Source of the DNA: Lactobacillus sp. ESL0680
GTDB taxonomy: Bacteria > Bacillota > Bacilli > Lactobacillales > Lactobacillaceae
Direction: 5' to 3'
DNA length: 64,000 nucleotides
Assembly: GCF_029392855.1 (NCBI RefSeq)
Contig: NZ_CP113945.1
Coordinates: 1,116,001 to 1,180,000 of the forward strand
The notes below the pieces were generated by a model that ran no database searches, was not told the DNA's origin, and was given only the letters and a program-made list of their open reading frames with translations. Position 1 is the first letter of the stretch, and each line of letters starts with the position of its first letter. Both the position numbers and the translations under genes were made by a program. Positions 44,605 to 53,945 of the stretch are shown in pieces.

Positions 44605-45717
44605 CTAAATTAACGCGCGTCTAATTCCCAATCCAATCTTATCAGGCGTGTATATTTTAACTAAACAATCAGCTGGAACTGTAATAAAACCAATTCCACC
44701 AAATAAGACGTCACTCTTATAAGTCGTATGCATTTCTTGACCCTTAAGTGCCGGCAAATTCTCACCCTCTGACGGAGGCGTTAATAAGTCGCCTACATGC
44801 TTTTGGTAAAATTCATCCGCATTCTCTGTCTTTGTCCGGTGAACATACAAGTCACGGGCAACATAAACCGTAAAGCTAGTTGGTTCACCCTTTAAGTAAT
44901 CAATCCGGCCCAGACCCGCCAAAAAGAGCGTATTACCCGGCTTTAACTGGTAAGTAGCTGGCTTAAGCGGCTTTTGCGGTGAAATTGCAGCCAAATCTTG
45001 CGGATTAAGGTGGGTTGCCAATTGATTTTCTGACATAATCCCCGGTGTATCAACCAAAAAATGACCATTTTCTAGTGGAATTTCAATTCGGTCAAGCGTT
45101 GTTCCTGGGAAACGTGATGTCGTAATTAAATTTTTAATGTCGCCCATCTTGTCAATAATCGCGTTTAATAGCGTAGATTTACCAACATTAGTCATCCCAA
45201 CAAAATAAACATCTTCATTGCGTGATTTTTTATCTAAATAAGCAATTAACTCAGTCAAATTTTTCTTTTTGGCAGCACTGACTAAGAAAATCTTCTTCGG
45301 AAACAAGCCAACCCGGTTTGCTTCCTGCCGCATCCAATCTTTGATTTTACTTTCGCGTGAATTAAGTGGAAACAGGTCAAACTTGTTGCCGACTAAAATC
45401 AACTCATTATCACCGACAAACCGTTTCATTGATGATAAGAGTGAATTAGTAAAGTCAAACAAGTCAACGACATTAACTATTAATGCCTTCTTTTCAGCTA
45501 GAGAGTTGAGCAACGCCAAAAAGTCATCGTTATCAACATCAACCGGCATGATTTCATTATAGTGTCTTAGCCGAAAGCAGCGTTGACAATACAGGTCATT
45601 AGCCTCATCTTCACTTTCAAGTGCCTTTTTAAGCCGCGAAGCTGGCAAGTAGCCGGCTTCTTTGGGGTCATCAGATTGCAGCTTGGCGCCACAACCGATA
45701 CAAATAATATCATCCAT
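44605..45717 (-). CDS. yqeH: Ribosome biogenesis GTPase YqeH
   Basis: Circularly permuted GTPase needed for 30S subunit assembly. It has 370 residues. The N-terminal zinc finger has CIGCGAKLQ and CQRCFRLRHYNE. Permutation is seen as G4 (VGNKFDLF) and G5 (VSAAKKKN) before G1 (GMTNVGKSTLLNAI) and G3 (DTPGI). The C-terminal part would bind RNA. The start overlaps yqeG by 8 bp. Confidence 0.95.
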   Translation of the reverse strand: MDDIICIGCGAKLQSDDPKEAGYLPASRLKKALESEDEANDLYCQRCFRLRHYNEIMPVDVDNDDFLALLNSLAEKKALIVNVVDLFDFTNSLLSSMKRFVGDNELILVGNKFDLFPLNSRESKIKDWMRQEANRVGLFPKKIFLVSAAKKKNLTELIAYLDKKSRNEDVYFVGMTNVGKSTLLNAIIDKMGDIKNLITTSRFPGTTLDRIEIPLENGHFLVDTPGIMSENQLATHLNPQDLAAISPQKPLKPATYQLKPGNTLFLAGLGRIDYLKGEPTSFTVYVARDLYVHRTKTENADEFYQKHVGDLLTPPSEGENLPALKGQEMHTTYKSDVLFGGIGFITVPADCLVKIYTPDKIGLGIRRALI

Positions 45718-46234
45718 TTTTTAATGTCTCCTTAAAAGTTACACGGTGAGAAATTGCTAAAAAGAAAAAGATGATTTTTTCAAAAAAGCGGTTAATCCGT
45801 GTGTTCCACTTGTCCGTCTTAATTAGTGGCTTAACTAGTACTGATTCAACACCAGCCAAGTTACCGGCTTGAATATCGGTGATTAGCTGGTCACCAACCA
45901 TCATGACCTGCTTCTTAGTCAAACCCATTTCCTGCCGCTTCTTCGTAATTGCAAAAGGCATCGGCTTTTTGGCTTTGGCAACAAACTCAATATGATATGG
46001 GTTAAGTACCTTGCCGACTCTAGCTGCATTATTATTTGAAATGACAACTAGCGTAATACCAGCAGCAGCCAGCCTGCGATTGAGCTGATCCATTTTCTTA
46101 GCCGTCTCAAACTCATTCCATGCAATGAGCGTGTTATCTAAATCCGAGAACACTGCCTTAACATCCATTTCATGAAGTACATCAGTATCTAAATGATAGA
46201 TTGTATCAATTGTGTAACGTGGCCTGAATATCAT
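45710..46234 (-). CDS. yqeG: YqeG family HAD phosphatase
   Basis: HAD-superfamily hydrolase (type IIIA) of 174 residues from the ATG at 46234, which has GGGGAG ahead. The catalytic Asp pair is in VFSDLDNTLI (about residue 30), the Ser/Thr motif in VISNNNAARV, the Lys in FVAKAKKP and the acidic motif in VGDQLITDI. The natural substrate is not firmly known. It is the first gene of the yqeG-to-yceD run. Confidence 0.93.
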   Translation of the reverse strand: MIFRPRYTIDTIYHLDTDVLHEMDVKAVFSDLDNTLIAWNEFETAKKMDQLNRRLAAAGITLVVISNNNAARVGKVLNPYHIEFVAKAKKPMPFAITKKRQEMGLTKKQVMMVGDQLITDIQAGNLAGVESVLVKPLIKTDKWNTRINRFFEKIIFFFLAISHRVTFKETLKNG

Positions 46235-46307
46235 CTGGCTCCCCTTTTCTAGCATATTCTTAGTCTAATATATCAAAAAATAGCGTCAAGGTCATAAATT
46301 TTGACAT

Positions 46308-46336
46308 AAAAAAACGGCGCCATAAGCGCCATTTTT
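46308..46336 (-). terminator. Terminator of infC-rpmI-rplT
   Basis: AATGGCGC pairs with GCGCCGTT (one G-U) in the minus-strand transcript, followed by a T-run right after rplT. Confidence 0.85.
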
Positions 46337-46339
46337 GAA

Positions 46340-46696
46340 TTAATTTAAAGCTTTTTTAGCAGTTTCTGCTAATTGTGCAAAAGTCTTTGAATCGTTATAA
46401 GCAATGTCAGCCAACATCTTACGGTTAATGTCAACACCAGCTACTTTCAAGCCGTGCATTAACTTAGAATATGAAATATCATTTTGTCTTGCTGCAGCAT
46501 TGATTCTGGCAATCCATAACTTTCTGAATTCGCTCTTACGTCTTCTACGGTCACGGAATGCATATCTGTAAGATACAAATAATTGTGTACTTGCAGCCTT
46601 AAATTGCATATGCTTTGCGCCACGGTAACCCTTGGCAAGCTTCATAACCTTCTTACGACGTTTACGTGTTACTGTTCCACCTTTAACTCTTGGCAT
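46340..46696 (-). CDS. rplT: Ribosomal protein bL20
   Basis: Large-subunit assembly protein of 118 residues, standard length. The basic N-terminal tail [23 protein letters not shown] and the globular part with [21 protein letters not shown] are unmistakable. It is the last gene of infC-rpmI-rplT. In Bacillus L20 represses this operon through the infC leader, and a comparable leader is present here. Confidence 0.98.
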   Translation of the reverse strand: MPRVKGGTVTRKRRKKVMKLAKGYRGAKHMQFKAASTQLFVSYRYAFRDRRRRKSEFRKLWIARINAAARQNDISYSKLMHGLKVAGVDINRKMLADIAYNDSKTFAQLAETAKKALN

Positions 46697-46740
46697 CTGA
46701 AATTCCTCCTAAATATCGTTGTTCTCGTCTAACTTGATAA

Positions 46741-46941
46741 TTAACGCATTTGAGAGAGCATCTGTTTGATGCGCTTCAAGTCGCTGCGTGAAACTAATGC
46801 AGCCTTTCTCAAATGACGACGTTGCTTCTTGGTCTTACCGTGGAAACGGTGGCCAGTAAATGCGTGATGACGCTTTAATTCACCAGAAGCTGTTCTCTTG
46901 AAACGCTTTGCAGAAGCGCGGTGGGTTTTCATTTTAGGCAT
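46741..46941 (-). CDS. rpmI: Ribosomal protein bL35
   Basis: Large-subunit protein of 66 residues. [19 protein letters not shown] and [16 protein letters not shown] are the family signatures. GGAGG lies before the ATG. It is the middle gene between infC and rplT. Confidence 0.98.
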   Translation of the reverse strand: MPKMKTHRASAKRFKRTASGELKRHHAFTGHRFHGKTKKQRRHLRKAALVSRSDLKRIKQMLSQMR

Positions 46942-46969
46942 TTTTCAATTCCTCCAAATTAACTAGTTT

Positions 46970-47494
46970 TTACTTTTTGTCACTCTTAGGAGCGAGTATC
47001 AAGAACATTGAACGACCTTCCATCTTCGGCTTGCTAATCACAGTAGCAATATCCGCAGTGGCTTCAGCCATCTTCTCCAGCACTTCACGTCCTAATTCCT
47101 TGTGGGTGATTGCACGACCTCTGAACCGAATCGAAACACGAACCTTAGCGCCCTCTTTAGTGAGGAACTTTTGCGCGTGCTTTAACTTAGTGTTAAAGTC
47201 GTTACCTTCAATGGTTGGACTTAAACGGATTTCTTTAACACTGACAGTCTTGGACTTCTTACGAGACTCTTTGAGTTTCTTTTGTTGTTCAAAACGGTAC
47301 TTACCATAGTCCATGATGCGAGCAACTGGTGGCTTAGCATTAGGCGAAATCAGAACTAAATCTAAATTCGCAACACTTGCTTGCCGTAATGCTTCAGTCT
47401 TAGTTACTACACCAACTTGATCACCATCTGCATTAATTAAACGAACTTCGCGTGAACGAATTTGATCGTTTAATATTAAATTCCTTGGTATAAT
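46970..47494 (-). CDS. infC: Translation initiation factor IF-3, AUU start
   Basis: Prevents premature subunit joining and checks start codons. The first ATG in frame (47314) would give only 114 residues and lose the N-terminal domain. Extending upstream gives [18 protein letters not shown]..., the normal IF-3 start, down to an ATT codon at 47492-47494 with GGAGGTG 5 nt ahead. Starting there yields 174 residues, the expected length. An AUU start is a known trait of infC used for feedback control by IF-3 itself. The C-terminal domain includes [12 protein letters not shown]. Confidence 0.95.
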   Translation of the reverse strand: MIPRNLILNDQIRSREVRLINADGDQVGVVTKTEALRQASVANLDLVLISPNAKPPVARIMDYGKYRFEQQKKLKESRKKSKTVSVKEIRLSPTIEGNDFNTKLKHAQKFLTKEGAKVRVSIRFRGRAITHKELGREVLEKMAEATADIATVISKPKMEGRSMFLILAPKSDKK

Positions 47495-47499
47495 TCTTC

Positions 47500-47640
47500 A
47501 CCTCCGTGTTAATTTGAGGACAAGAAAAAGGACGGGTATTAAGTTACCCGCCCATAATCAACAGAAAATATCGATTAGCCCAGAGGTCAACTTAACTTAG
47601 GCGAGAAGCGGGAGCTTCTTCTTGTTCTCAACTAATAAAT
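47500..47640 (-). promoter_or_regulatory. infC leader, probable L20-responsive attenuator
   Basis: The 140-nt leader contains a terminator-like hairpin: GGGCGGGTA pairs with TACCCGTCC followed by five T (47525-47553). Upstream is a structured stretch, including GAGAACAAGAAGAAGCUCCCGCUUCUCGCC, split over several stems. Position before infC-rpmI-rplT matches the Bacillus L20 leader. L20 binding is inferred from location. Confidence 0.75.
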
Positions 47641-47641
47641 T

Positions 47642-47671
47642 ATTATAGTACTGCTGCGGCATTCTTGTCAA
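47642..47671 (-). promoter_or_regulatory. Promoter of infC-rpmI-rplT
   Basis: TTGACA (47666-47671) and TATAAT (47642-47647), both consensus-perfect, with an 18-bp spacer on the minus strand. Confidence 0.78.
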
Positions 47672-47702
47672 TAAGTTGACGATAACTTTTCGATATTTAA
47701 GT

Positions 47703-47752
47703 AAAAAATGCACCCAGCAATGATTAAAACTAATCGTCTGAATGCATTTCTA
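47703..47752 (-). terminator. Terminator of the glutamine-type ABC transporter operon
   Basis: AAATGCATTCAG pairs with CTGGGTGCATTT (two G-U pairs), with an inner GATT/AATC stem and a T-run. It lies 8 bp after the last permease gene. Confidence 0.8.
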
Positions 47753-47759
47753 TTCAAAA

Positions 47760-48413
47760 TCAATTTAACTGTTTACCAACTAGATTGCCCACTATCGACA
47801 AAGTAAAGCAAACCACAAAATAAAGTAGCGCCAGAGCCACAAACATCGGCAATGTGAAGTTAGCATTTTGACCGTAAACAATTTGTGCTTGCTGCGTCAT
47901 TTCAGGAACAACAATGATTGTTGCTAGTGACGTATCTTTAATTAATGATACTAATTGACTGACAAGCGTTGGGATCATGTGTTTATATGCCTGCGGCAAG
48001 ACCACATGCCACATTGTCTGGGCAAAATTCATCCCTGTCGAACGTGCACCCTCCATTTGTCCGGTTGCTACCGATTGAATCCCCGAACGTACAATTTCTG
48101 CAATCATTCCAGATTCAAAAACTGTCATCGCAATGATTGCTGCCGGAACAACATCGGGGCGAAAGCCAAAGTTAGGTAAACCAAAATACGTAAAGAAAAT
48201 AATTAATAATAACGGCAAGTTTCTGACAATATCAACAATAAAGCCAACAATTGCCGAAACGTACTTAATTTTAGCAAACCGTAAAATTCCCATTAATGAG
48301 CCAATAATAAAACTCAAAACCATCACAATTAGGGAAATATACAGTGTAACCTTTAATCCAAGTAATAAAAAGCGAATATTAATCCACGAAAAAGCATTAG
48401 TCCAAGTTTGCAT
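47760..48413 (-). CDS. glnP: Amino acid ABC transporter permease (GlnP/HisM family)
   Basis: Inner-membrane channel subunit of 217 residues with about five transmembrane segments. The ATPase-contact EAA loop reads EGARSTGMNFAQTMWHVVLPQA near residue 140. Together with the neighbouring permease, lipoprotein and ATPase it forms a polar amino acid importer, most likely for glutamine or glutamate. It is the last gene in the operon glnQ-glnH-glnM-glnP. Confidence 0.9.
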   Translation of the reverse strand: MQTWTNAFSWINIRFLLLGLKVTLYISLIVMVLSFIIGSLMGILRFAKIKYVSAIVGFIVDIVRNLPLLLIIFFTYFGLPNFGFRPDVVPAAIIAMTVFESGMIAEIVRSGIQSVATGQMEGARSTGMNFAQTMWHVVLPQAYKHMIPTLVSQLVSLIKDTSLATIIVVPEMTQQAQIVYGQNANFTLPMFVALALLYFVVCFTLSIVGNLVGKQLN

Positions 48414-48427
48414 CTCTCTTCCCCCTC

Positions 48428-49066
48428 CTAGCTTAATTTCTTTTCTAAATAATGCATGTAGTAACTTAATGGCATTGTTAAAAGTAAGTACAATATACCG
48501 ACCACCAAATAACTATTGATTGTATCAAATGTCTTTGACGCAATCGCATTGGCTTGATAAAGCAAATCAAACCCAGCCACAAAGGCCAAAATAGAAGAAT
48601 CCTTAATCAAATTGACAAATTGATTGCCAAGAGATGGAATAACGATTTTAAAAGCTTGCGGCAAAACCACATAACGCATTGCCTGCCAGTAAGTCATCCC
48701 AGTTGAACGGGCACCTTCTAATTGACCCGCTTCGACTGACTGGATTCCAGAGCGGATAATTTCTGCAATGAATGCTGACGTGTAGAGCGTCAAGCCAATT
48801 GTCCCTGCAGTGAAACCGTTAATCTTAAAGAAGTATAACGGAATAATCAAGTACAAGAACATTACAATGACTAGTAACGGAATATTACGAAAGACTTCAA
48901 TATAGATTCGGCACAACAAATGAACTAATTTGCTCGGCAGCATTTGCAAAAGTGCAAGTACTGTTCCAATGATTGAACTAAAAACTAGGGTAATCAAGCT
49001 GCATAATAAAGTCCAACCTAGACCAACTAAAAGCTGACTACCAAAATGGGTAAAGATATTAATCAT
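48428..49066 (-). CDS. glnM: Amino acid ABC transporter permease (GlnM/HisQ family)
   Basis: Second channel subunit of the importer, 212 residues, five hydrophobic segments. The EAA loop is EGARSTGMTYWQAMRYVVLPQA near 133, nearly the same as in its partner, so the two probably form a heterodimer. It overlaps the end of the binding-protein gene by 4 bp and lies 14 bp before the second permease. Confidence 0.9.
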   Translation of the reverse strand: MINIFTHFGSQLLVGLGWTLLCSLITLVFSSIIGTVLALLQMLPSKLVHLLCRIYIEVFRNIPLLVIVMFLYLIIPLYFFKINGFTAGTIGLTLYTSAFIAEIIRSGIQSVEAGQLEGARSTGMTYWQAMRYVVLPQAFKIVIPSLGNQFVNLIKDSSILAFVAGFDLLYQANAIASKTFDTINSYLVVGILYLLLTMPLSYYMHYLEKKLS

Positions 49067-49878
49067 CGTTGATACATCTCCTTGTAGTTAAATCCGGGAA
49101 CTTGACCAAACCATTTTTTAATCAAGTGATTGTATTCCCCACTATGCTGCAGCTGGGCAATTGCGCGATTAACAGCCCGTTCAAACGGCTTTTGCTGCTT
49201 ATTAATCGCAATGCCATACGGTTCTTTAGTAAAAGTGCCGCCAGTTACAACCAAACTAGGATTTTCAACTGCCAAGCCATACAGCACCCCATTATCTGAC
49301 ACTAAGGCATCACCTTGGTGCGATTTCAAAGCATTTACAGCTTGACCGTAGTTTTGCATCCCAATTACTTTTGCCTTGGGAGCAAACTTTTTAACTACTT
49401 CAGAAGAATTATCACCAACAATTCCAATAACGGTTTTCCCATTCAAATCATGCACGTTTTTAATGCTTGAATGAACTGGCACGAGCAAGGACTCGCCCGC
49501 ATTGAAATACGAATTAGAAAAGTCAATTACTTTTTTACGCTCAGGAGTGATCGACATTGTGGCAATCACGGCATCCACATTACCATTTTTGAGCAGCGGA
49601 ATCCGAGATTGAGCAGTTGCGGTCACAAACTTAGCTTGACCACTTGGCCCTAAAATCTGCTTAGTAATTGCTTTGGCAAGGTCAATTTCAAACCCCTTAT
49701 GGACATCGTCACGCACGTCAATCAGACTAAAGAGTTTCATATCTGCTTCTACGCCCCAAGTAATCGTCTTGGAGCTTTGCGCATTTTTCAAAACTGCCTG
49801 ATCGGCAACTTTTTGCCGGCAGCCTGACAAAAACAACATACAAAACAAAACCGGAATTAACCAAAATTTCTTTTTCAT
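49063..49878 (-). CDS. glnH: Amino acid-binding lipoprotein of the ABC importer
   Basis: Extracellular solute-binding protein of family 3, 271 residues from the ATG at 49878 (GGAG upstream). The signal peptide ends in the lipobox LSGC, so lipid is on Cys20. Ligand-site features of amino-acid binders are visible: KGFEIDLAKAI near 80, ITPERKKVIDFSNSYFNAG near 125 and VSDNGVLYGLA near 205. Glutamine or glutamate is the most likely ligand but was not proven by any residue seen. The gene lies between glnQ and glnM. Confidence 0.9.
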   Translation of the reverse strand: MKKKFWLIPVLFCMLFLSGCRQKVADQAVLKNAQSSKTITWGVEADMKLFSLIDVRDDVHKGFEIDLAKAITKQILGPSGQAKFVTATAQSRIPLLKNGNVDAVIATMSITPERKKVIDFSNSYFNAGESLLVPVHSSIKNVHDLNGKTVIGIVGDNSSEVVKKFAPKAKVIGMQNYGQAVNALKSHQGDALVSDNGVLYGLAVENPSLVVTGGTFTKEPYGIAINKQQKPFERAVNRAIAQLQHSGEYNHLIKKWFGQVPGFNYKEMYQR

Positions 49879-49890
49879 GATGGTCACTCC

Positions 49891-50628
49891 TTAATGCGCA
49901 ATAATTTTACTTAAAAATTGTTGTGCACGTTCAGTTTGCGGCTGCTGGAAAAAGTCTTGGCTGGCGTCATCTTCGACTATATGACCCTGATCCATAAAAA
50001 TCACGCGGTTAGCTACTTCTTTAGCAAAGCCCATTTCATGCGTCACAATTAATGAAGTCATGTCACTAGCTGTCGTGACTTTTTTGATAACCTGCAGCAC
50101 TTCATCAATCATTTCTGGATCAAGTGCTGATGTTGGTTCGTCAAAGAGCAGTAATTTAGGACGCATTGCCAAAGACCTTGCAATTGCAACCCGCTGCTTT
50201 TGCCCGCCGGATAACTGACGCGGCATGTTTTCAGCCTTATCAGCTAGACCAACCATCTTTAGTAAAGCTAGTGCTCGCTGCTTATTTTCAGCTTCTGGCA
50301 CATGGCTTACAATTCGCGGTGCTAACATAATGTTTTCCAAAACATTTTTATTCGCATAAAGATTAAAATGCTGAAAAACCATTCCAACGTCGCGACGCAA
50401 AAGATTGGCATCAGTCTTAGGGTCTGACAAATCGCGATTATTAACGATTAATTGCCCGTCCTCAATTGATTCTAACTGGTTAATTGTCCGAATTAACGTA
50501 CTTTTACCAGAGCCAGAAGGACCAATCAAGACAACGGTCTCTCCTCGATCAATTTTTAAATTAATATCGTGTAAAGCATGAAACTTACCATAAAATTTCT
50601 GCACATTGCGGAATTCGATCATCGACAT
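49891..50628 (-). CDS. glnQ: Amino acid ABC transporter ATP-binding protein
   Basis: ATPase subunit of 245 residues from the ATG at 50628 (GGAGA upstream; the longer frame lies in the leader). Walker A is GPSGSGKST (about 37), the Q-loop is in VFQHFNLYANK, the ABC signature LSGGQKQRVAIARSLA (about 138), Walker B LLLFDEPTSALD and the switch His in VTHEMGFA. It is the first gene of the importer operon, placed between thrS and infC. Confidence 0.94.
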   Translation of the reverse strand: MSMIEFRNVQKFYGKFHALHDINLKIDRGETVVLIGPSGSGKSTLIRTINQLESIEDGQLIVNNRDLSDPKTDANLLRRDVGMVFQHFNLYANKNVLENIMLAPRIVSHVPEAENKQRALALLKMVGLADKAENMPRQLSGGQKQRVAIARSLAMRPKLLLFDEPTSALDPEMIDEVLQVIKKVTTASDMTSLIVTHEMGFAKEVANRVIFMDQGHIVEDDASQDFFQQPQTERAQQFLSKIIAH

Positions 50629-50810
50629 AAATTTCTCCTCATTAATATTAGTAGAAAGTTTAAGTATCAAATTGAACACTCAGCTAGCTAAAATCCAGTA
50701 AAGCCAATCGTCTACACTACGTTTGTAACTCGACAGACAATACCAACAGATTTTTTAAATTTAAAAGTGCCGAAATTAATAATATGTTTTCTAATTCTTA
50801 ATTATCTTTT

Positions 50811-52742
50811 TTATTTTTCACGTGAATATGACTTAACGTCAGCGTCAATTTCTTTAATAAATTCGTCTAAACTCTTAGCAAGTTCTTTGTCGGTACCATA
50901 AGGACGAACATTGACACTATTGTCTGCCATTTCCTTATCACCCAAAACAAGCGTGTAAGGAACTTTTTGGGTTTGAGCTTCACGAATCTTGTAACCCAAT
51001 TTTTCATTTCTAAAGTCAACTTCTGCTCTGAAGCCGCGCTTGTTCAATTCGTCGCGAACCTTCTTAGCATAATCGCCATGAGCATCAAGGTTAACTGGAA
51101 TAATTTCTACTTGAACTGGAGCCAGCCAAGTTGGGAATGCACCCTTGTAAATTTCAATTAAGTAAGCAATGAACCGTTCCATCGTACCAACGATTCCACG
51201 GTGAATCATAACTGGACGATGTTCCTCGCCGTCTTGACCAATGTAAGTTAAGTCAAATTGTTCTGGCAACATGAAGTCAAGTTGAATGGTCGACATGGTT
51301 TCGTCGCTGCCCAAAGCTGTCTTAGTTTGAATATCAAGCTTAGGACCGTAGAATGCTGCTTCGCCTTCTGCTTCAACATAGTCAAGGCCCATGTCATCCA
51401 TAGCACCTTTAAGCATTGATTGACTTCTTTCCCACATGTCATCATTAGCAAAGTATTTTTCGGTATTCTTTGGATCACGGTATGACAAACGGAAGTAGTA
51501 GTCAGTAATGTCAAAGTCTTTGTAAACATCCATGATTAATTGTAAAGTTCTCGCAAATTCATCTTTGACTTGGTCTAAAGTAACGAAGGTGTGACCATCG
51601 TTCAAGGTCATTTCCCGAACCCGTTGCAAACCTGATAAAGCACCTGACTTTTCATATCTGTGCATCATTCCAAGTTCAGCAATCCGCACTGGTAATTCCC
51701 GGTATGAACGAATATGATGCTTGTAAATTTGAATATGTGATGGGCAGTTCATTGGTCTTAATTCAAGCATTTCACCATCACCCATGTCCATTGGTGGGAA
51801 CATGTCATCACGGTAGTGTGCCCAGTGACCAGAAGTCTTATAAGCATCCAAGTTCATCAATACTGGTGTGTAAACGTGTTGGTAACCACGAGCAACTTCT
51901 TTATCAATGATGTAGCGTTCAATCACGCGGCGAATAGTGGCACCCTTTGGCATCCAGTAAGGAAGACCAGCACCAACCTTAGGGTCAACGAAGAACAAGT
52001 CAAGGTCACGGCCGATTGTCCGGTGGTCGCGTTCCTTAATTTCTTCACGACGCTTAATGTCGGCATCAAGGTCAGCCTTCTTGAAAAAGGCAGTTCCAGA
52101 AATCCGTTGCAGCATTGGGTTAGAAGATTGACCTTGCCAATAAGCACCAGCAACACTGAGCAACTTAAATTGCTTAATCTTACCAGTATTTGGCAAAAGT
52201 GCACTGAAGCCAAAGTCAACGAAGTCACCTAACTTGTATGCAGAAACTGTATCATCTTCAGCCTTTAACAATTCAAGCTTGAACTTGTCATCTTTGAAGA
52301 TGTCTTCTAATTCGCTCTTGGACATTTCTACTTGTTCAATCTTGGCACCGCTCTTAACAGCCTTCTGAATTGCCTTTTCTAATTGTGGTAATTCACCAAT
52401 TTTAATTTGGTTTTCTTTATCAGTGTCAACGAAAAAGCCATCACTATCTGCAGCGTGCTCACCCAACCGTAATTCTGGATAAGCCTTTTTAGCTACTGCT
52501 TCAAAAACAAAGGCAACAGTTGCACGTAAAACGTTCAAGCCGTCTTCATCTTTATCAGTAATAATTGCTACATCTGCATTATCATTTAATTCGTAATCAA
52601 CTGGCTTTAATTCGCCGTTAACTTTTCCGGCCAAGGCAGCCTTACCAAGTGAAGTTGAAATGTCATGTGCCAAATCGGCAATTGAAATAGCTTTGTCATA
52701 GTCACGGTTTGACCCATCAGGCAAAGTAATTGAAAAACTCAT
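50811..52742 (-). CDS. thrS: Threonyl-tRNA synthetase
   Basis: Charges tRNA-Thr. The ATG at 52742 with GGAGG ahead gives 643 residues, the normal length. Order: TGS domain ([17 protein letters not shown]), editing domain (DGFFVDTD... region), then the class II core with zinc ligands: [15 protein letters not shown] (Cys near 335), [18 protein letters not shown] (motif 2) and [20 protein letters not shown] (motif 3). The anticodon-binding domain (VQVEIIPVN to [10 protein letters not shown]) ends the protein. It is regulated by its own T-box and followed by the glnQHMP operon, not by infC. Confidence 0.97.
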   Translation of the reverse strand: MSFSITLPDGSNRDYDKAISIADLAHDISTSLGKAALAGKVNGELKPVDYELNDNADVAIITDKDEDGLNVLRATVAFVFEAVAKKAYPELRLGEHAADSDGFFVDTDKENQIKIGELPQLEKAIQKAVKSGAKIEQVEMSKSELEDIFKDDKFKLELLKAEDDTVSAYKLGDFVDFGFSALLPNTGKIKQFKLLSVAGAYWQGQSSNPMLQRISGTAFFKKADLDADIKRREEIKERDHRTIGRDLDLFFVDPKVGAGLPYWMPKGATIRRVIERYIIDKEVARGYQHVYTPVLMNLDAYKTSGHWAHYRDDMFPPMDMGDGEMLELRPMNCPSHIQIYKHHIRSYRELPVRIAELGMMHRYEKSGALSGLQRVREMTLNDGHTFVTLDQVKDEFARTLQLIMDVYKDFDITDYYFRLSYRDPKNTEKYFANDDMWERSQSMLKGAMDDMGLDYVEAEGEAAFYGPKLDIQTKTALGSDETMSTIQLDFMLPEQFDLTYIGQDGEEHRPVMIHRGIVGTMERFIAYLIEIYKGAFPTWLAPVQVEIIPVNLDAHGDYAKKVRDELNKRGFRAEVDFRNEKLGYKIREAQTQKVPYTLVLGDKEMADNSVNVRPYGTDKELAKSLDEFIKEIDADVKSYSREK

Positions 52743-52758
52743 GTTTACCTCCATAAAC

Positions 52759-52972
52759 AAAAAAAGTCCCAGTGCAATTAAGCACTGGGACGTATATTAG
52801 CGCGGTTCCACCCAAATAGATTAGAGTATCTCTAACCCTCTCTTAAGATCGATAATGGAATCCAGCCTTTGTTAAAACCTTTATTAGTAGAATGAGTGGG
52901 GTCTTGCTCATGAAGGACTTCCAGAAAAGCGTCCTTCTCTCTGAGTTGAGCAACATCATGTTCATTCGTTGC
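52759..52972 (-). promoter_or_regulatory. T-box leader of thrS, Thr (ACC) specifier
   Basis: The T-box core UGGGUGGAACCGCG (52799-52814 region) precedes a perfect terminator, GTCCCAGTGC with GCACTGGGAC and seven T (52759-52791). In stem I TTGCTCA/TGAGCAA and GAATGA/TCATTC enclose a loop with GACCCCAC, in which ACC is a threonine codon in the specifier position. This matches the gene downstream. Confidence 0.9.
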
Positions 52973-52977
52973 ACTTA

Positions 52978-53005
52978 ATTATACGCAAACGACATTTAAA
53001 TGCAA
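52978..53005 (-). promoter_or_regulatory. Promoter of the thrS T-box transcript
   Basis: TTGCAT (53000-53005) and TATAAT (52978-52983) with a 16-bp spacer on the minus strand, directly before the leader. Confidence 0.6.
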
Positions 53006-53037
53006 GAACTTTTTAATAGAAATTGCTTAAAAATAAA

Positions 53038-53937
53038 TTAATGACGCCGATTAGGACCTGCCACTACTACCTCTTTGGCGAGTGTCCGTACACGCTCCAT
53101 CAGGCGCTTTGCCTTAATCGGATCAATTGCATTCTTGGTCTCTTTGAAATGTTCTTCCAAGTCCGCCATCGCAAAATTAGATGAGAAAAAGGTCGGCAGC
53201 ACATTGTCCATTCGTGCCTGCAGAATTACGCCCAACACGTCATCACGTGACCATTGGCTCAGAGTCTCGGCACCAATATCGTCTAATAGCAATACATCAG
53301 CTTGACTAACGCGGTCAATTTCTTTTTGCAGGCTGTTATCTTCAAAATGACTGGACAGACCAGCAATAAATGTAGGCACGTGTAAAAAGACCACCTGTTT
53401 GCCCATCGCCGCAACTTGATTAGCTAATCCAGCTAATAAGTAAGTCTTACCCACACCAAAGCTTCCTGATAAGTACAACCCTTTTTGGTGAGGATTTTGG
53501 GGATAAGCAGCTAAAAATTTACCAATAGCTGTCAACGCCGAAGACCGTTCCGACGTTGCATCCGCTTGACTTAAGCGCACATCGTGCAGAGTTTGCGGCA
53601 AATTAATCAGGTGCAAATGCTTTTTGGTATTGGCACGCAAATTTTGCTCAATTTTGCTTTCATCCGGCACATAACGCAAGTCAATGGCATGATGATTCAA
53701 AAATAATTCGGGCCGATAACCTGCTGTTACTGGGTCTTGTTTATGCTGAGCCGAATAATACTCATAAAGGTTAGACCAGCTCTTTTTAATCATTTCGGAA
53801 GTAATTTGGTCCTTGTGCTGGTTCAAAAATTGCTGAATACTCTCATCCGCCAAAACCTGCTGGTAAATTTGTTCCAAATTATGCTTCTTAGCAATTTCCG
53901 GATTCAAATTATTAATAATATCACCAATTGACTGCAT
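53038..53937 (-). CDS. dnaI: Primosomal protein DnaI (helicase loader)
   Basis: AAA+ ATPase that loads the replicative helicase. It has 299 residues. The N-terminal helicase-binding domain is followed by Walker A GSFGVGKTYLLAGL (about 165), Walker B VLLLDDIGAE (about 225) and sensor 1 FFSSNF. It follows dnaB after 8 bp, the usual nrdR-dnaB-dnaI order, and thrS lies beyond its own T-box. Confidence 0.95.
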   Translation of the reverse strand: MQSIGDIINNLNPEIAKKHNLEQIYQQVLADESIQQFLNQHKDQITSEMIKKSWSNLYEYYSAQHKQDPVTAGYRPELFLNHHAIDLRYVPDESKIEQNLRANTKKHLHLINLPQTLHDVRLSQADATSERSSALTAIGKFLAAYPQNPHQKGLYLSGSFGVGKTYLLAGLANQVAAMGKQVVFLHVPTFIAGLSSHFEDNSLQKEIDRVSQADVLLLDDIGAETLSQWSRDDVLGVILQARMDNVLPTFFSSNFAMADLEEHFKETKNAIDPIKAKRLMERVRTLAKEVVVAGPNRRH

Positions 53938-53945
53938 AAACTCAC

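Noticed and set aside
51816..52232. 138-residue plus-strand frame in thrS
   Set aside because: Antisense of a conserved synthetase; no ribosome site.
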